Assembly (NCBI GenBank): GCA_029240795.1
Contig: JARDZP010000005.1
Span: forward strand, 1 to 64,000
DNA: 64,000 bases
Direction of reading: 5' to 3'
Origin: Haloplasmataceae bacterium
GTDB taxonomy: Bacteria; Bacillota_I; Bacilli_A; Haloplasmatales; Haloplasmataceae
Shown: one piece after another, positions 8,166-16,857 of the stretch
Layout: every line of letters begins with the position of its first letter
Position numbering within the stretch: position 1 is the first letter of the stretch
Notes under the pieces: model-generated
What the model saw: the letters and a program-made list of their open reading frames with translations, nothing else
Databases searched by the model: none
Told to the model about the DNA's origin: nothing
Program-made: the position numbers and the translations under genes

Positions 8166-10256
8166 ATGAGCGATAAAAAAATTTTCGAAATGGAATTCGC
8201 GGGTCGTAAACTTGTAGTTGAACATGGAGAACTTGCAAAACAAGCTAACGGAGCAGTTTTAGTTCGTTATGGTGAAACTGTAGTTTTATCAACAGTAACA
8301 GCTTCAAAAGAAGCGAAAAACATCGATTTCTTTCCACTTACAGTTGGTTATGAAGAACGTTTATATGCTGTTGGTAAAGTACCTGGTGGCTTCATTAAAC
8401 GTGAAGGGAGACCTTCAGAACACGCGATTCTATCTGGTCGTTTAATCGACAGACCAATACGTCCGTTATTCCCAGATGGGTTCCGTAATGAAGTTCAAGT
8501 AATAAATTATATATTATCAGTTGATCATGATTGTTCACCTGAAATGACAGCGATGTTTGGTTCATCTCTAGCACTAATGGTTTCAGATGTTCCATTTAAA
8601 GGTCCAATTGCAGGTGTTTATGTTGGTAGAGTTAATAATCAGTTAATTATTAATCCTACATCTGAACAAAAAGAATTATCAGATATAGATTTAGCGGTTG
8701 CTGGAACTAGTGAAGCTGTTAACATGGTTGAAGCAGGCTGTCAAGAGGTACCAGAAGAACAAATGTTAGAAGCAATTGTTTATGGTCATCAAGAAGCGCA
8801 AAAATTAATTAATTTCCAAAAAGAAATTATGCAACAAGTTGGAAAAACTAAACTTGAAATTAAATTATATGAAGTTGAAGCTGATTTAAATAAACGTGTA
8901 CGTGAACTTGCTGAAGCTGATATGAAAGTTGCGATTAAAACATTCGATAAACAAGAACGTCAGGCTAATATGGACGCAGTTGAAGAACGAGTTCTATCAG
9001 TGTTTATTGATGAAGCTAGTGATGAAGCAACTTTAAAACAAGTCAATGAAATTTTACATGATATCATTAAAGAAGAAGTTAGAAGATCAATTACTGAAGA
9101 TAAAGTACGTCCAGATGGTCGTAAAGTGGATGAAATAAGACCACTATCTAGTAAAATCGATATTTTACCTCGTGTTCACGGATCAGGCTTATTTACTCGT
9201 GGTCAAACACAAGTATTGTCGATTTGTACATTAGGTTCAATAAGTGAAAATCAAATATTAGATGGTTTAGAAGAAGAAGAAACAAAGCGTTTTATGCACC
9301 ATTATAACTTCCCACCATTCTCAGTAGGAGAAACAGGACGTTATGGAGCTCCGGGACGTCGTGAAATTGGTCATGGTGCACTTGGTGAACGTGCATTAAA
9401 ACAAGTTATTCCAAATGAAGAAGAATTCCCATATACCATTCGTTTGGTATCCGAAGTATTAGAATCAAATGGTTCAACATCTCAAGCATCTATTTGTGCA
9501 TCAACATTGGCAATGATGGCTGCGGGTGTTCCTATTAAAGCTCCAGTAGCTGGAATTGCGATGGGTCTAGTTAAAAAGGGTGATTATTATACTATTTTAA
9601 CTGATATTCAAGGAATGGAAGACCATTTAGGTGATATGGACTTTAAAGTAGCAGGAACGAGTAAAGGTGTCACAGCGATTCAAATGGATATCAAAATTGA
9701 CGGCTTAAGTAAAGAAATCTTACATGAAGCTTTACTTCAAGCTCGTAAAGGTCGTATGGAAATCTTAAATCATATGATGACTACTATTTCTGAAGTTCGT
9801 CCAGAATTATCTAAATATGCACCTAAAGTTAAATTAATAAGGATTAATCCAGAAAAAATCCGTGAAGTTATTGGCCCTAACGGAAAACAAATTAATCAAA
9901 TTATTGATAAAACCGGTGTTAAAATTGATATTGAACAAGATGGAAGAGTCTTTATTATGCATCAAGACTATAAAGCAATTAGAGATGCAGTCGCGATTAT
10001 AGAAGCGATTGTTCGTGAAGTTGAAGTGGGTGCAATTTATACAGGTAAAGTTACAAGAATTGAAAAATTCGGTTGTTTCGTTGAAATCTTCCCTGGAGCT
10101 GAAGGTTTAGTTCATATTTCACAATTAGATAATGAACGTGTAGCAAAAGTTGAAGATATTGTTGCTCTTGGTGATGAAATTATCGTTAAAGTAACAGAAA
10201 TCGATGAAAAAGGCCGTGTAAATCTTTCAAGGAAAGCTGCTTTACCAACTGAATAG
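8166..10256 (+). CDS. pnp: Polyribonucleotide nucleotidyltransferase (PNPase)
   Basis: A 696-aa phosphorolytic 3'-5' exoribonuclease of RNA decay that works as a homotrimer. Two RNase PH-like domains (about 1-210 and 300-540) flank a helical linker. The catalytic half contains [13 protein letters not shown] and [26 protein letters not shown] domain with [12 protein letters not shown] is at about 560-610 and an S1 domain with [11 protein letters not shown] is at about 625-690. Length is typical. The ATG follows AAAGGAG. A terminator separates it from the sporulation-type operon that follows. Confidence 0.97.
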   Translation: MSDKKIFEMEFAGRKLVVEHGELAKQANGAVLVRYGETVVLSTVTASKEAKNIDFFPLTVGYEERLYAVGKVPGGFIKREGRPSEHAILSGRLIDRPIRPLFPDGFRNEVQVINYILSVDHDCSPEMTAMFGSSLALMVSDVPFKGPIAGVYVGRVNNQLIINPTSEQKELSDIDLAVAGTSEAVNMVEAGCQEVPEEQMLEAIVYGHQEAQKLINFQKEIMQQVGKTKLEIKLYEVEADLNKRVRELAEADMKVAIKTFDKQERQANMDAVEERVLSVFIDEASDEATLKQVNEILHDIIKEEVRRSITEDKVRPDGRKVDEIRPLSSKIDILPRVHGSGLFTRGQTQVLSICTLGSISENQILDGLEEEETKRFMHHYNFPPFSVGETGRYGAPGRREIGHGALGERALKQVIPNEEEFPYTIRLVSEVLESNGSTSQASICASTLAMMAAGVPIKAPVAGIAMGLVKKGDYYTILTDIQGMEDHLGDMDFKVAGTSKGVTAIQMDIKIDGLSKEILHEALLQARKGRMEILNHMMTTISEVRPELSKYAPKVKLIRINPEKIREVIGPNGKQINQIIDKTGVKIDIEQDGRVFIMHQDYKAIRDAVAIIEAIVREVEVGAIYTGKVTRIEKFGCFVEIFPGAEGLVHISQLDNERVAKVEDIVALGDEIIVKVTEIDEKGRVNLSRKAALPTE

Positions 10257-10271
10257 TAATTTATAATAGAT

Positions 10272-10306
10272 TAAATGTTCGAAATGTTCGAGCATTTTTT
10301 TATTTT
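10272..10306 (+). terminator. Intrinsic terminator of pnp
   Basis: A stem of about 10 bp with one T-G wobble (aaatgttcga / tcgagcattt), a short loop and a run of Ts begin about 16 bases after the pnp stop. Confidence 0.85.
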
Positions 10307-10450
10307 TATAAAGTTTTATAGTTGTAAATACGATATTTAAACAAATAATTTTTTTAACATCGATAATGATGAAAAAGGCCTAGTTTTTTATTCTATATGG
10401 GCATTTTTTTTATTTCGTATAGTTAGACTTTCTTAACGGTCGTTAATGTA

Positions 10451-10477
10451 ACCTAAAGTGGAATTTATCATAAAATA
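10451..10477 (+). promoter_or_regulatory. Putative sigma-K promoter of the dipicolinate operon
   Basis: AC (10451-10452, in the context aACc) is followed after 16 bases by CATAAAATA (10469-10477). The Bacillus sigma-K consensus is mACm, about 16 bases, CATAnnnTA; every defined position matches. Transcription would start near 10485, about 20 bases before the dpaA start codon. In B. subtilis the orthologous spoVF operon is transcribed by sigma-K. No comparable sigma-A promoter is seen in this gap. Confidence 0.55.
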
Positions 10478-10505
10478 TTATGAAAGTAATATAGTAGGTG
10501 ATAAA

Positions 10506-11339
10506 ATGTCGAAGGTACTTGTAGTGAAAAATAGTGATAAAAGAATAAGATATCTAATCGAGTATCTCAAAAAAACTAATATAGTCATTGAAATATATGA
10601 TGAAATAACGTTAATAAATGAATTAAAAAGTGATCTTTATGAATGTCTAGTCTTACCCATTCGTGGGGTAAGTAAAGAATTTATCATTGATGGAACAAAT
10701 ATAAAGTTAAGTGAAGAGAGTCTAAAGCTTTTAAGTGGTAAGAAACTATTTACTGGTTTAATTAATCCTGACTTAGCTACAAGTTGTTCATTATATAATA
10801 TAAATTTAATCACATATATGACAGATGATTTCGCAATTAAAAACAATTATATAACCGTTGAAGGGATTATCGAAGCAATTGTCAATAACTCAGAAAAGGC
10901 TATATATAATGCCGATATCCTTGTAATTGGTTATGGAAGATTAGGTCAAATAACCGCCAATATCATGAAAAATCTTAAAGCGAATGTGACTGTTTCAGCT
11001 CGGAATGAAAAAGACTTAGTTCATGCGAAAATATCAGAATTTAATACAATTCACAATGATCAAGTGAGTCATTTTATTCATAAATATGATTTTATTATCA
11101 ATACCATTCCATTTAGAATACTTGATACAAGTATTCTAAAGAAAATAGAAAATACAGATATATTATTAATTGATGTGGCTAGTGAACCATTTGGACTTGA
11201 CCATGAAAGTGTAAAATCATTAAACATTAAAGTATTAAAATTACCTGGTATTCCAGGTAAAATTGCACCACTAACAGCAGGATACCTAATCGGTGAGTTT
11301 ATAAATTATATAAACTTAGGGGGTGTAAGTTGTGAGTGA
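10506..11339 (+). CDS. dpaA: Dipicolinate synthase subunit A
   Basis: With DpaB this subunit converts the product of DapA to dipicolinic acid (DPA), the calcium chelator of the spore core, in the mother cell. The 277-aa product has an N-terminal domain with a VLPIRG segment and a Rossmann NAD(P) domain opening ADILVIGYGRLGQITANIMK at about 136-155, then INTIPF and LIDVASEPFG as in SpoVFA. B. subtilis SpoVFA is about 20 residues longer. The ATG at 10506 follows AGGTG; an in-frame GTG at 10458 is rejected because it lies inside the predicted promoter. It overlaps dpaB by 8 bases, which implies translational coupling. Confidence 0.92.
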   Translation: MSKVLVVKNSDKRIRYLIEYLKKTNIVIEIYDEITLINELKSDLYECLVLPIRGVSKEFIIDGTNIKLSEESLKLLSGKKLFTGLINPDLATSCSLYNINLITYMTDDFAIKNNYITVEGIIEAIVNNSEKAIYNADILVIGYGRLGQITANIMKNLKANVTVSARNEKDLVHAKISEFNTIHNDQVSHFIHKYDFIINTIPFRILDTSILKKIENTDILLIDVASEPFGLDHESVKSLNIKVLKLPGIPGKIAPLTAGYLIGEFINYINLGGVSCE

Positions 11340-11919
11340 TAAGAAAAGCGTTGCCATCGCGATTGGTGTCTCGGGATCCTTTGGAAAAATCAATGATTTA
11401 ACTCCTGTTTTGAAAAATTTGGTTTTAAAAAATTATGAAATTAGATTGTTTGGTACAGACACAATTAAAGATAATCCTCTAGTGGTAAAAGAACTTGAGG
11501 ATGTCGTTGGACATAAATTTATTTATTCAATATCAGAAACAGAACCGTTTGGACCAAGTAAATTCTTTGATATCATGCTAATTGCGCCAATGTCAGGAAC
11601 AACACTAAGTAAATTAGCAAACGCAATTTCCGATAATGCGGTATTAATGACAGCAAAAAGTACATTAAGAAATAGTAGACCTGTAGTGTTAGCTGTATCA
11701 AGTAACGATGCCTTAGGAATGAATGGATCTAACTTAATGAAGTTATTAGTAATGAAAAATATATACTTCGTTCCATTTGGTCAAGATAATCCTGAGGAGA
11801 AGCCAAATAGCCTCGTCGCAGATTTTACCAAAATTGAAGATACAATAAAGTATGCAATAAATGGTAAACAAATCCAACCTATCATCATAGTTAAAAATAA
11901 GCGAGTTGATGAAACTTGA
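11332..11919 (+). CDS. dpaB: Dipicolinate synthase subunit B
   Basis: A 195-aa flavoprotein-family subunit of dipicolinate synthase. The N-terminus AIAIGVSGSFGKI and the central LIAPMSGTTLSKLANAISDN and VLAVSSNDALG segments match the SpoVFB/flavoprotein fold; the family length is about 200. The GTG start follows GGGGG and overlaps dpaA; its TGA stop overlaps the asd TTG start. The five genes dpaA to dapA therefore look like one tightly coupled unit that makes DPA. Confidence 0.92.
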   Translation: MSDKKSVAIAIGVSGSFGKINDLTPVLKNLVLKNYEIRLFGTDTIKDNPLVVKELEDVVGHKFIYSISETEPFGPSKFFDIMLIAPMSGTTLSKLANAISDNAVLMTAKSTLRNSRPVVLAVSSNDALGMNGSNLMKLLVMKNIYFVPFGQDNPEEKPNSLVADFTKIEDTIKYAINGKQIQPIIIVKNKRVDET

Positions 11920-12941
11920 GAATAGGTATCGTAGGTGCTACAGGCATAGTAGGGACAAAGTTAATTCAGTTATTAGAAAAAACGCATCTTCCGATTACAG
12001 AACTAAGATTAATCGCATCAGTTCATTCAAGTGGTAAATTAATCATCTTTAAAGAAAAATTATTAGAAGTATATAAAATAAGTGCTGAAGTCTTTGACAA
12101 CTTAGACTTAGTATTTTTTATGGCCAGTTCTGATGTCGCTAAAGAGTATGTAGATGTCGCTATTAGTAAGGGAGCAGTGGTAATAGATAATTCAAGCGCA
12201 TTTCGAATGAAAGAAAATGTACCGCTTGTTGTACCTGAAGTCAATCAAGAAGTCATCACTAAAAATGACAGATTGATCGCAAATCCAAATTGCTCTACCA
12301 TCCAATTAGTAGTTCCATTATATTTACTTTCAAAAATAAACCAAATAAAACGAGTGGATGTATCGACTTATCAAGCAGTATCAGGAGCAGGAAAAGAAGC
12401 TATCGATGAGTTTATCGAACAAATAAAAAATTATGAAACTAAAAAAGTAAAACCACAAATATTACCTGTTAAAGATGAATTGGTTCACTATGAAATCATC
12501 AATAATGCGATACCGCAAATCGATGTATTCGAAAACAATAATTATACAAAAGAAGAAATGAAAGTTATTCATGAAAGTCAAAAAATTTTAAATAAAAAAA
12601 TGCAGATAAGCTGTACTGCAGTAAGAATTCCAGTATTAAATGGACATTCTGAAAGTGTGACAGTAACATTTGAAAATGAGGTTTCTTTAAATCTAGTAAA
12701 AGAAGCTTTTAATGAAGAAAAAAATCTAATTGTATTAGATGATCCTAAAAATCAAGTTTATCCTTTAGCTAAAATAGCGAATGGAAAAAATGAGGTTTTT
12801 ATTGGACGTGTAAGAAAAGATATATATGCTAATAATATATTACACTTTTTTGTAGTAGCAGATAACTTACTAAAAGGTGCTGCTGCTAATGCTTTACAAA
12901 TTGCAGAGAAATGTTATTCTGAAAAGATTTACGGTTGGTGA
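11916..12941 (+). CDS. asd: Aspartate-semialdehyde dehydrogenase
   Basis: A 341-aa NADPH-dependent enzyme reducing aspartyl-4-phosphate to aspartate-4-semialdehyde. The N-terminal GIVGATGIVGTKLI is the nucleotide-binding loop. NPNCSTIQLV at about 125-134 holds the catalytic Cys, and later VSGAGKEAIDE and a conserved HSESV are seen. The TTG start is forced by the TTGA overlap with dpaB. Placement between dpaB and dapG dedicates it to lysine/DPA synthesis. Confidence 0.95.
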   Translation: MRIGIVGATGIVGTKLIQLLEKTHLPITELRLIASVHSSGKLIIFKEKLLEVYKISAEVFDNLDLVFFMASSDVAKEYVDVAISKGAVVIDNSSAFRMKENVPLVVPEVNQEVITKNDRLIANPNCSTIQLVVPLYLLSKINQIKRVDVSTYQAVSGAGKEAIDEFIEQIKNYETKKVKPQILPVKDELVHYEIINNAIPQIDVFENNNYTKEEMKVIHESQKILNKKMQISCTAVRIPVLNGHSESVTVTFENEVSLNLVKEAFNEEKNLIVLDDPKNQVYPLAKIANGKNEVFIGRVRKDIYANNILHFFVVADNLLKGAAANALQIAEKCYSEKIYGW

Positions 12942-12946
12942 AAAGG

Positions 12947-13987
12947 ATGAATATTGTTATTCAAAAATTTGGGGGAACATCAATAAGAAATCCTGAAGGT
13001 TATCAAAAGTCATTAATTCACATTAAAAAAGAATTAAAACTAAATCATAAAATCGTATGCGTGGTATCGGCTATGGGCAGGGTTGGAGAACCTTACGCTA
13101 CCGATACCTTAAAAAATTTAATTAAAAACCATGTTTCTAAAAAAGAACAAGATCGTTTAATCTCGATTGGCGAAGTGATTTCAAGTGTTGTCTTTACCGA
13201 TTTCTTAGTTGAAAATGGGATCAAAGCGATATCACTATCAACTAAAGAACTAGGAATCAACACAAATAATAACTTTACAAACGCGGATATTATAAAAGTA
13301 AATGATCTTGATATCTTGAATAAATTATGTGATTATGAAGTAGTTGTAGTACCTGGTTTTCAAGGGTTAACCTTAGAGTCTGATGTTACAACACTTGGTC
13401 GCGGGGGAAGTGACACTACCGCAATCGCATTAGGTATTACATTGAATGCGAAGTATGTTGAAATTATATCTGATGTACCGGGTGTATTTACGGCCGATCC
13501 AAGGATTGTGCCAAGTGCTACAAAAATACCAAAATTAAACTATGACATACTCTTAGCTATGACTAAAAGTGGTTCTAAAGTGCTCCACTATAAAGGTGCT
13601 TTAATGGCCTATAATCATCGAATAAAAATGAAATTTGTAGATGTAAATGATTTTAATTCTTACACAGTAGTCGAAGATGAAAATGTATTAGTAAAAAACG
13701 TTTCCTATAAAAATGATTTTATAAAATATACCTTAAATGAAGGTATAGGGTTATTAGATTACGTCTATCGTTATAACAATGATCAATATGTACATATAGA
13801 TGATGAATTTATATTTGATCAATATTTAAAAATTAACAATATTGAATATACAAAGAGTGCAAATTATAGTAAAGTTACAGTTATTATTTATGACATGCTT
13901 AAAATGGAAGAATATCATTTTGTGGAAACACAAAATGTTAATGATAAAATAAATGAACTTCATGAGAAATTCGTTATAAAGGGGTGA
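12947..13987 (+). CDS. dapG: Aspartokinase (DapG type) with shortened regulatory half
   Basis: This enzyme phosphorylates aspartate, the first step towards lysine, DPA and DAP. The kinase domain is intact: IVIQKFGGTS, VSAMGR, GRGGSDTTAIALG and VPGVFTADPRIV. The ATG at 12947 aligns with the start of B. subtilis DapG, although the purine-rich AAAAGG directly abuts it; an in-frame GTG lies 9 bases upstream. The product is 346 aa against about 404 in B. subtilis DapG. The part after residue 230 is short and shows none of the usual ACT-domain landmarks, so allosteric control may be lost or altered. It ends at the dapA start. Confidence 0.9.
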   Translation: MNIVIQKFGGTSIRNPEGYQKSLIHIKKELKLNHKIVCVVSAMGRVGEPYATDTLKNLIKNHVSKKEQDRLISIGEVISSVVFTDFLVENGIKAISLSTKELGINTNNNFTNADIIKVNDLDILNKLCDYEVVVVPGFQGLTLESDVTTLGRGGSDTTAIALGITLNAKYVEIISDVPGVFTADPRIVPSATKIPKLNYDILLAMTKSGSKVLHYKGALMAYNHRIKMKFVDVNDFNSYTVVEDENVLVKNVSYKNDFIKYTLNEGIGLLDYVYRYNNDQYVHIDDEFIFDQYLKINNIEYTKSANYSKVTVIIYDMLKMEEYHFVETQNVNDKINELHEKFVIKG

Positions 13988-13992
13988 GTATA

Positions 13993-14853
13993 GTGTTTGG
14001 GAAAATCATCACAGCTATGGTAACTCCATTTGATAAAAGTGATAATCTAAATTATGAAACTCTAAAAATCTTAATCAATCATTTAATTCGTAACAATTCT
14101 TCTTCACTTGTTGTCTGCGGTACAACAGGGGAGGCACCTACTCTATCCGATATCGAAAAAGTCATTTTAATTGAAAAAACATTAGAATATGTTAATGGGC
14201 GAATTCCTGTAATATTAGGTGTCGGTACAAATTGTACGCTAACAACGATTGATTTTATAAAAAAAATTGAACACTTAGGGGTTGCAGGATATTTAGTTGT
14301 AGTACCCTATTATAATAAACCAGATCAAGAAGGAATCTATGCTCACTTTAAAAAAGTTGCAAATAGCACAAAGAAGCCAATCATAATCTATAATATTCCA
14401 AGTAGAACGGGTGTAGATATAGATGTCGAAACAATAAAAGAACTCGCAAAAATCAGTAATATATATGGCTTAAAAGAATCAAGTACAGATGTTTCAAAAA
14501 TAAAACAAATAAAACAAGAATTAAAAGATTTTAAAGTTTATGTAGGTGATGATGTCTTACTTTATGATGCAATGATAAATGGAGCTGATGGAATTGTTTC
14601 TGTCGCTTCACATATATACGGAAAAAGTATACATAATATCTTACAATTAATAAGAACAAAACAATATGAAGATGCATCAGCAGTATTTGATATTTATTTT
14701 CCAAAATTCGAAGCGTTATTTATGAAACCTAATCCAGTTCCTATTAAAGCCGCATTAAATAAACTAGAAATTAACGTTGGAGGAGTAAGATTACCGCTTG
14801 TAGACATGAAAAATGAACTTAAAACAGAGTTATATAAAATATTAGGAATCTAA
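13993..14853 (+). CDS. dapA: 4-hydroxy-tetrahydrodipicolinate synthase
   Basis: This enzyme condenses aspartate semialdehyde with pyruvate; here its product directly feeds DpaAB. The 286-aa TIM barrel has FGKIITAMVTPF at the start, CGTTGEAPTLS, VPYYNKPDQEG (catalytic Tyr) and IYGLKESSTDV (Schiff-base Lys), all canonical. The GTG at 13993 is preferred because AAAGGGG precedes it and the N-terminus then matches the family; a GTG nine bases upstream is possible. No dapB is in the window, as expected if flux goes to DPA here. Confidence 0.94.
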   Translation: MFGKIITAMVTPFDKSDNLNYETLKILINHLIRNNSSSLVVCGTTGEAPTLSDIEKVILIEKTLEYVNGRIPVILGVGTNCTLTTIDFIKKIEHLGVAGYLVVVPYYNKPDQEGIYAHFKKVANSTKKPIIIYNIPSRTGVDIDVETIKELAKISNIYGLKESSTDVSKIKQIKQELKDFKVYVGDDVLLYDAMINGADGIVSVASHIYGKSIHNILQLIRTKQYEDASAVFDIYFPKFEALFMKPNPVPIKAALNKLEINVGGVRLPLVDMKNELKTELYKILGI

Positions 14854-14885
14854 AAGATCATCATTTTGATGGTCTTTTTTAATTT
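14853..14885 (+). terminator. Terminator of the dpa-dap operon
   Basis: A 10-bp stem with one wobble (aaagatcatc / gatggtcttt), a 5-base loop and a T run begin at the dapA stop codon. Confidence 0.85.
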
Positions 14886-14963
14886 TTTAATGTAAAATAA
14901 AGTAATTTAAATAAAAAATGAGTGAAGATAACATAATAATAAAGTAATATAATTTAATTGATG

Positions 14964-14992
14964 TTGTCATTTTAATTTATTTTTTTTATAAT
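14964..14992 (+). promoter_or_regulatory. Sigma-A promoter of rnjB
   Basis: TTGTCA (14964-14969) and TATAAT (14987-14992) are 17 bases apart. This vegetative-type promoter separates rnjB from the sporulation-type operon upstream. Confidence 0.75.
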
Positions 14993-15052
14993 TTGAGTTA
15001 TAATATGAAAAGTAGTATAAATTTTTTCTATTATTTTACAAGGAGGATTTTT

Positions 15053-16738
15053 GTGGAAAGTATTAAACTATCAAAAGTAAAAATTTTTGCTTTAGGCGGA
15101 CTAGGTGAAAATGGGAAAAACATGTATGTTATTGAAGTTAATAATAAAATATTTGTTTTGGATGCAGGTTTACGTTATCCTGGTGAAGATTTATTAGGAG
15201 TTGACGCTGTTATTCCTGATATCAAATATTTAATTGAAAATAAAGAACGAATTGTTGGTTTATTTCTATCTCATGCTCATGAAGACCACATCGGTGCAGT
15301 ACCTAATTTATTAAAGGCGCTTAATATTCCGGTTTATGGTACACGTTTAACGATGGCTCTTGTAGAGGATTCATTAAAAGAGCAAGGTGAAAATCTTGAA
15401 AATTTTACCTTAAATAAAATACGTTCGGATAATACATTAACCTTTAATGATGTTAAAGTATCCTTTTATAATACTACTCATAGTATACCAGATTCAGTTG
15501 GAATTTGCGTTCATACACCAGATGGTGTCATTGTTTATACTTCAAATTTTACATTTGATCAAAGCGTCGATAAACGCTATTTTACAAGTTATGATTTAAT
15601 ATCTGACGTTTCACGTGTGGGTGTATTAGCTCTTTTATCTGAAAGTTTATCTGCAGATAAACTAGGACACACAAGCAGTGTCAATCATTTAAAATATGAA
15701 TTAGCAGAGGCTTTTTCACAAGCACCTGGAAGAATTATCGTATCTGTATTTTCATCTGAATTACAAAGAATTCAACAAATTATTGATGTTGCTAATGAAT
15801 TTAATCGTAAAATTGCGATCATTGGTCGTAAAATGCAACGGATTGTTGATATCGCGGTAAAAATGGGTTATTTAAAATTTCCTACTTCAGGAATGCTTGT
15901 TAATCTAAAATATATTGATGAAACAAATGATAATAATTTACCTAACTTAGTCGTACTTGCTACAGGTGAAAGACAAGAACCATTTGACGCGTTAATTAGA
16001 ATGGTTCGTAAATTAGATCGTTTAATTCATGTTGAACCTAATGATACTATTCTAATCGCAACTCCACCCATTCAAGGAACAGAAATTAAGTCCGCAAGAA
16101 CCATTGATTTATTGTATCGAACAGGAGCCAATGTTATAAAAATCAATAAAATGTATTTACCACTTTCACATGCAAGTGCCGAAGATCTTAAATTAATGAT
16201 TAATTTATTAAAACCAAAATATATCATACCAGTCATTGGTGAATATCGTCATCAATACGCTCAAGCTAAAATTGCCGAACAAATGGGTTATAACTCAGAA
16301 AATATTGTACTACTAGATAACGGAATGGTTGTTGAATTTGAGCAAGGCGATTTAGTAAATATTTCAAATGATATAGAAGTTGACCAAATCTTAATTGATG
16401 GTTTAAGTGTTGGTGAAATAAGTAATGTTGTCTTAAAAGACCGTGTATTATTATCGCAAGATGGTATTTTATTAGCGATTGTTTCCATTGATATGAGAAC
16501 GCGTAAAATTATTGCTGGACCGGAAATTGTTTCTCGTGGTTTCATCTATGTTAAAGAAAATGAAGAAATTATTAATAATGTCCAAAATATTTTAAATCAA
16601 TCTTTATCTGAAGCAGAAGCGATTCCTAAAACAGAATGGAACAAAGTTAAAAATGATATACGAGATAAAATTGGTAAGTATTTATATAAAGAAACAAAGC
16701 GAAAGCCAATTATTATGCTCGTTATTAACGAATTATAA
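15053..16738 (+). CDS. rnjB: RNase J2-type protein with degenerate active site
   Basis: A 561-aa member of the RNase J metallo-beta-lactamase/beta-CASP family, which performs 5'-exo and endonucleolytic mRNA and rRNA processing as a J1-J2 complex. The first motif SHAHEDHIG (residues 73-81) and THSIPDS are kept. The usual TGDFKFD is TSNFTFD (ligand Asp becomes Asn165), the usual SGHGS is LSHAS (371-375), and the usual PxHGEYR is PVIGEYR (ligand His becomes Ile395). C-terminal stretches such as LLSQDGILLAIV and ETKRKPIIM are intact. Position after dapA matches B. subtilis rnjB, whose own active site is diverged. The GTG at 15053 follows AAGGAGG; an in-frame upstream ATG lies at the promoter. Confidence 0.88.
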   Translation: MESIKLSKVKIFALGGLGENGKNMYVIEVNNKIFVLDAGLRYPGEDLLGVDAVIPDIKYLIENKERIVGLFLSHAHEDHIGAVPNLLKALNIPVYGTRLTMALVEDSLKEQGENLENFTLNKIRSDNTLTFNDVKVSFYNTTHSIPDSVGICVHTPDGVIVYTSNFTFDQSVDKRYFTSYDLISDVSRVGVLALLSESLSADKLGHTSSVNHLKYELAEAFSQAPGRIIVSVFSSELQRIQQIIDVANEFNRKIAIIGRKMQRIVDIAVKMGYLKFPTSGMLVNLKYIDETNDNNLPNLVVLATGERQEPFDALIRMVRKLDRLIHVEPNDTILIATPPIQGTEIKSARTIDLLYRTGANVIKINKMYLPLSHASAEDLKLMINLLKPKYIIPVIGEYRHQYAQAKIAEQMGYNSENIVLLDNGMVVEFEQGDLVNISNDIEVDQILIDGLSVGEISNVVLKDRVLLSQDGILLAIVSIDMRTRKIIAGPEIVSRGFIYVKENEEIINNVQNILNQSLSEAEAIPKTEWNKVKNDIRDKIGKYLYKETKRKPIIMLVINEL

Positions 16739-16746
16739 CAATTTTT

Positions 16747-16779
16747 ATCCTAATACATTCAATGTATTAGGATTTTTTA
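16747..16779 (+). terminator. Terminator of rnjB
   Basis: An 11-bp perfect stem (atcctaataca / tgtattaggat) with a 5-base loop is followed by six Ts. Confidence 0.9.
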
Positions 16780-16857
16780 TTGAATATGATAAAATTCATC
16801 ATTATTTGATATCATAAATTTACTAAAATGTGTTTATGGATGAAAGGTGGTGGTAAA

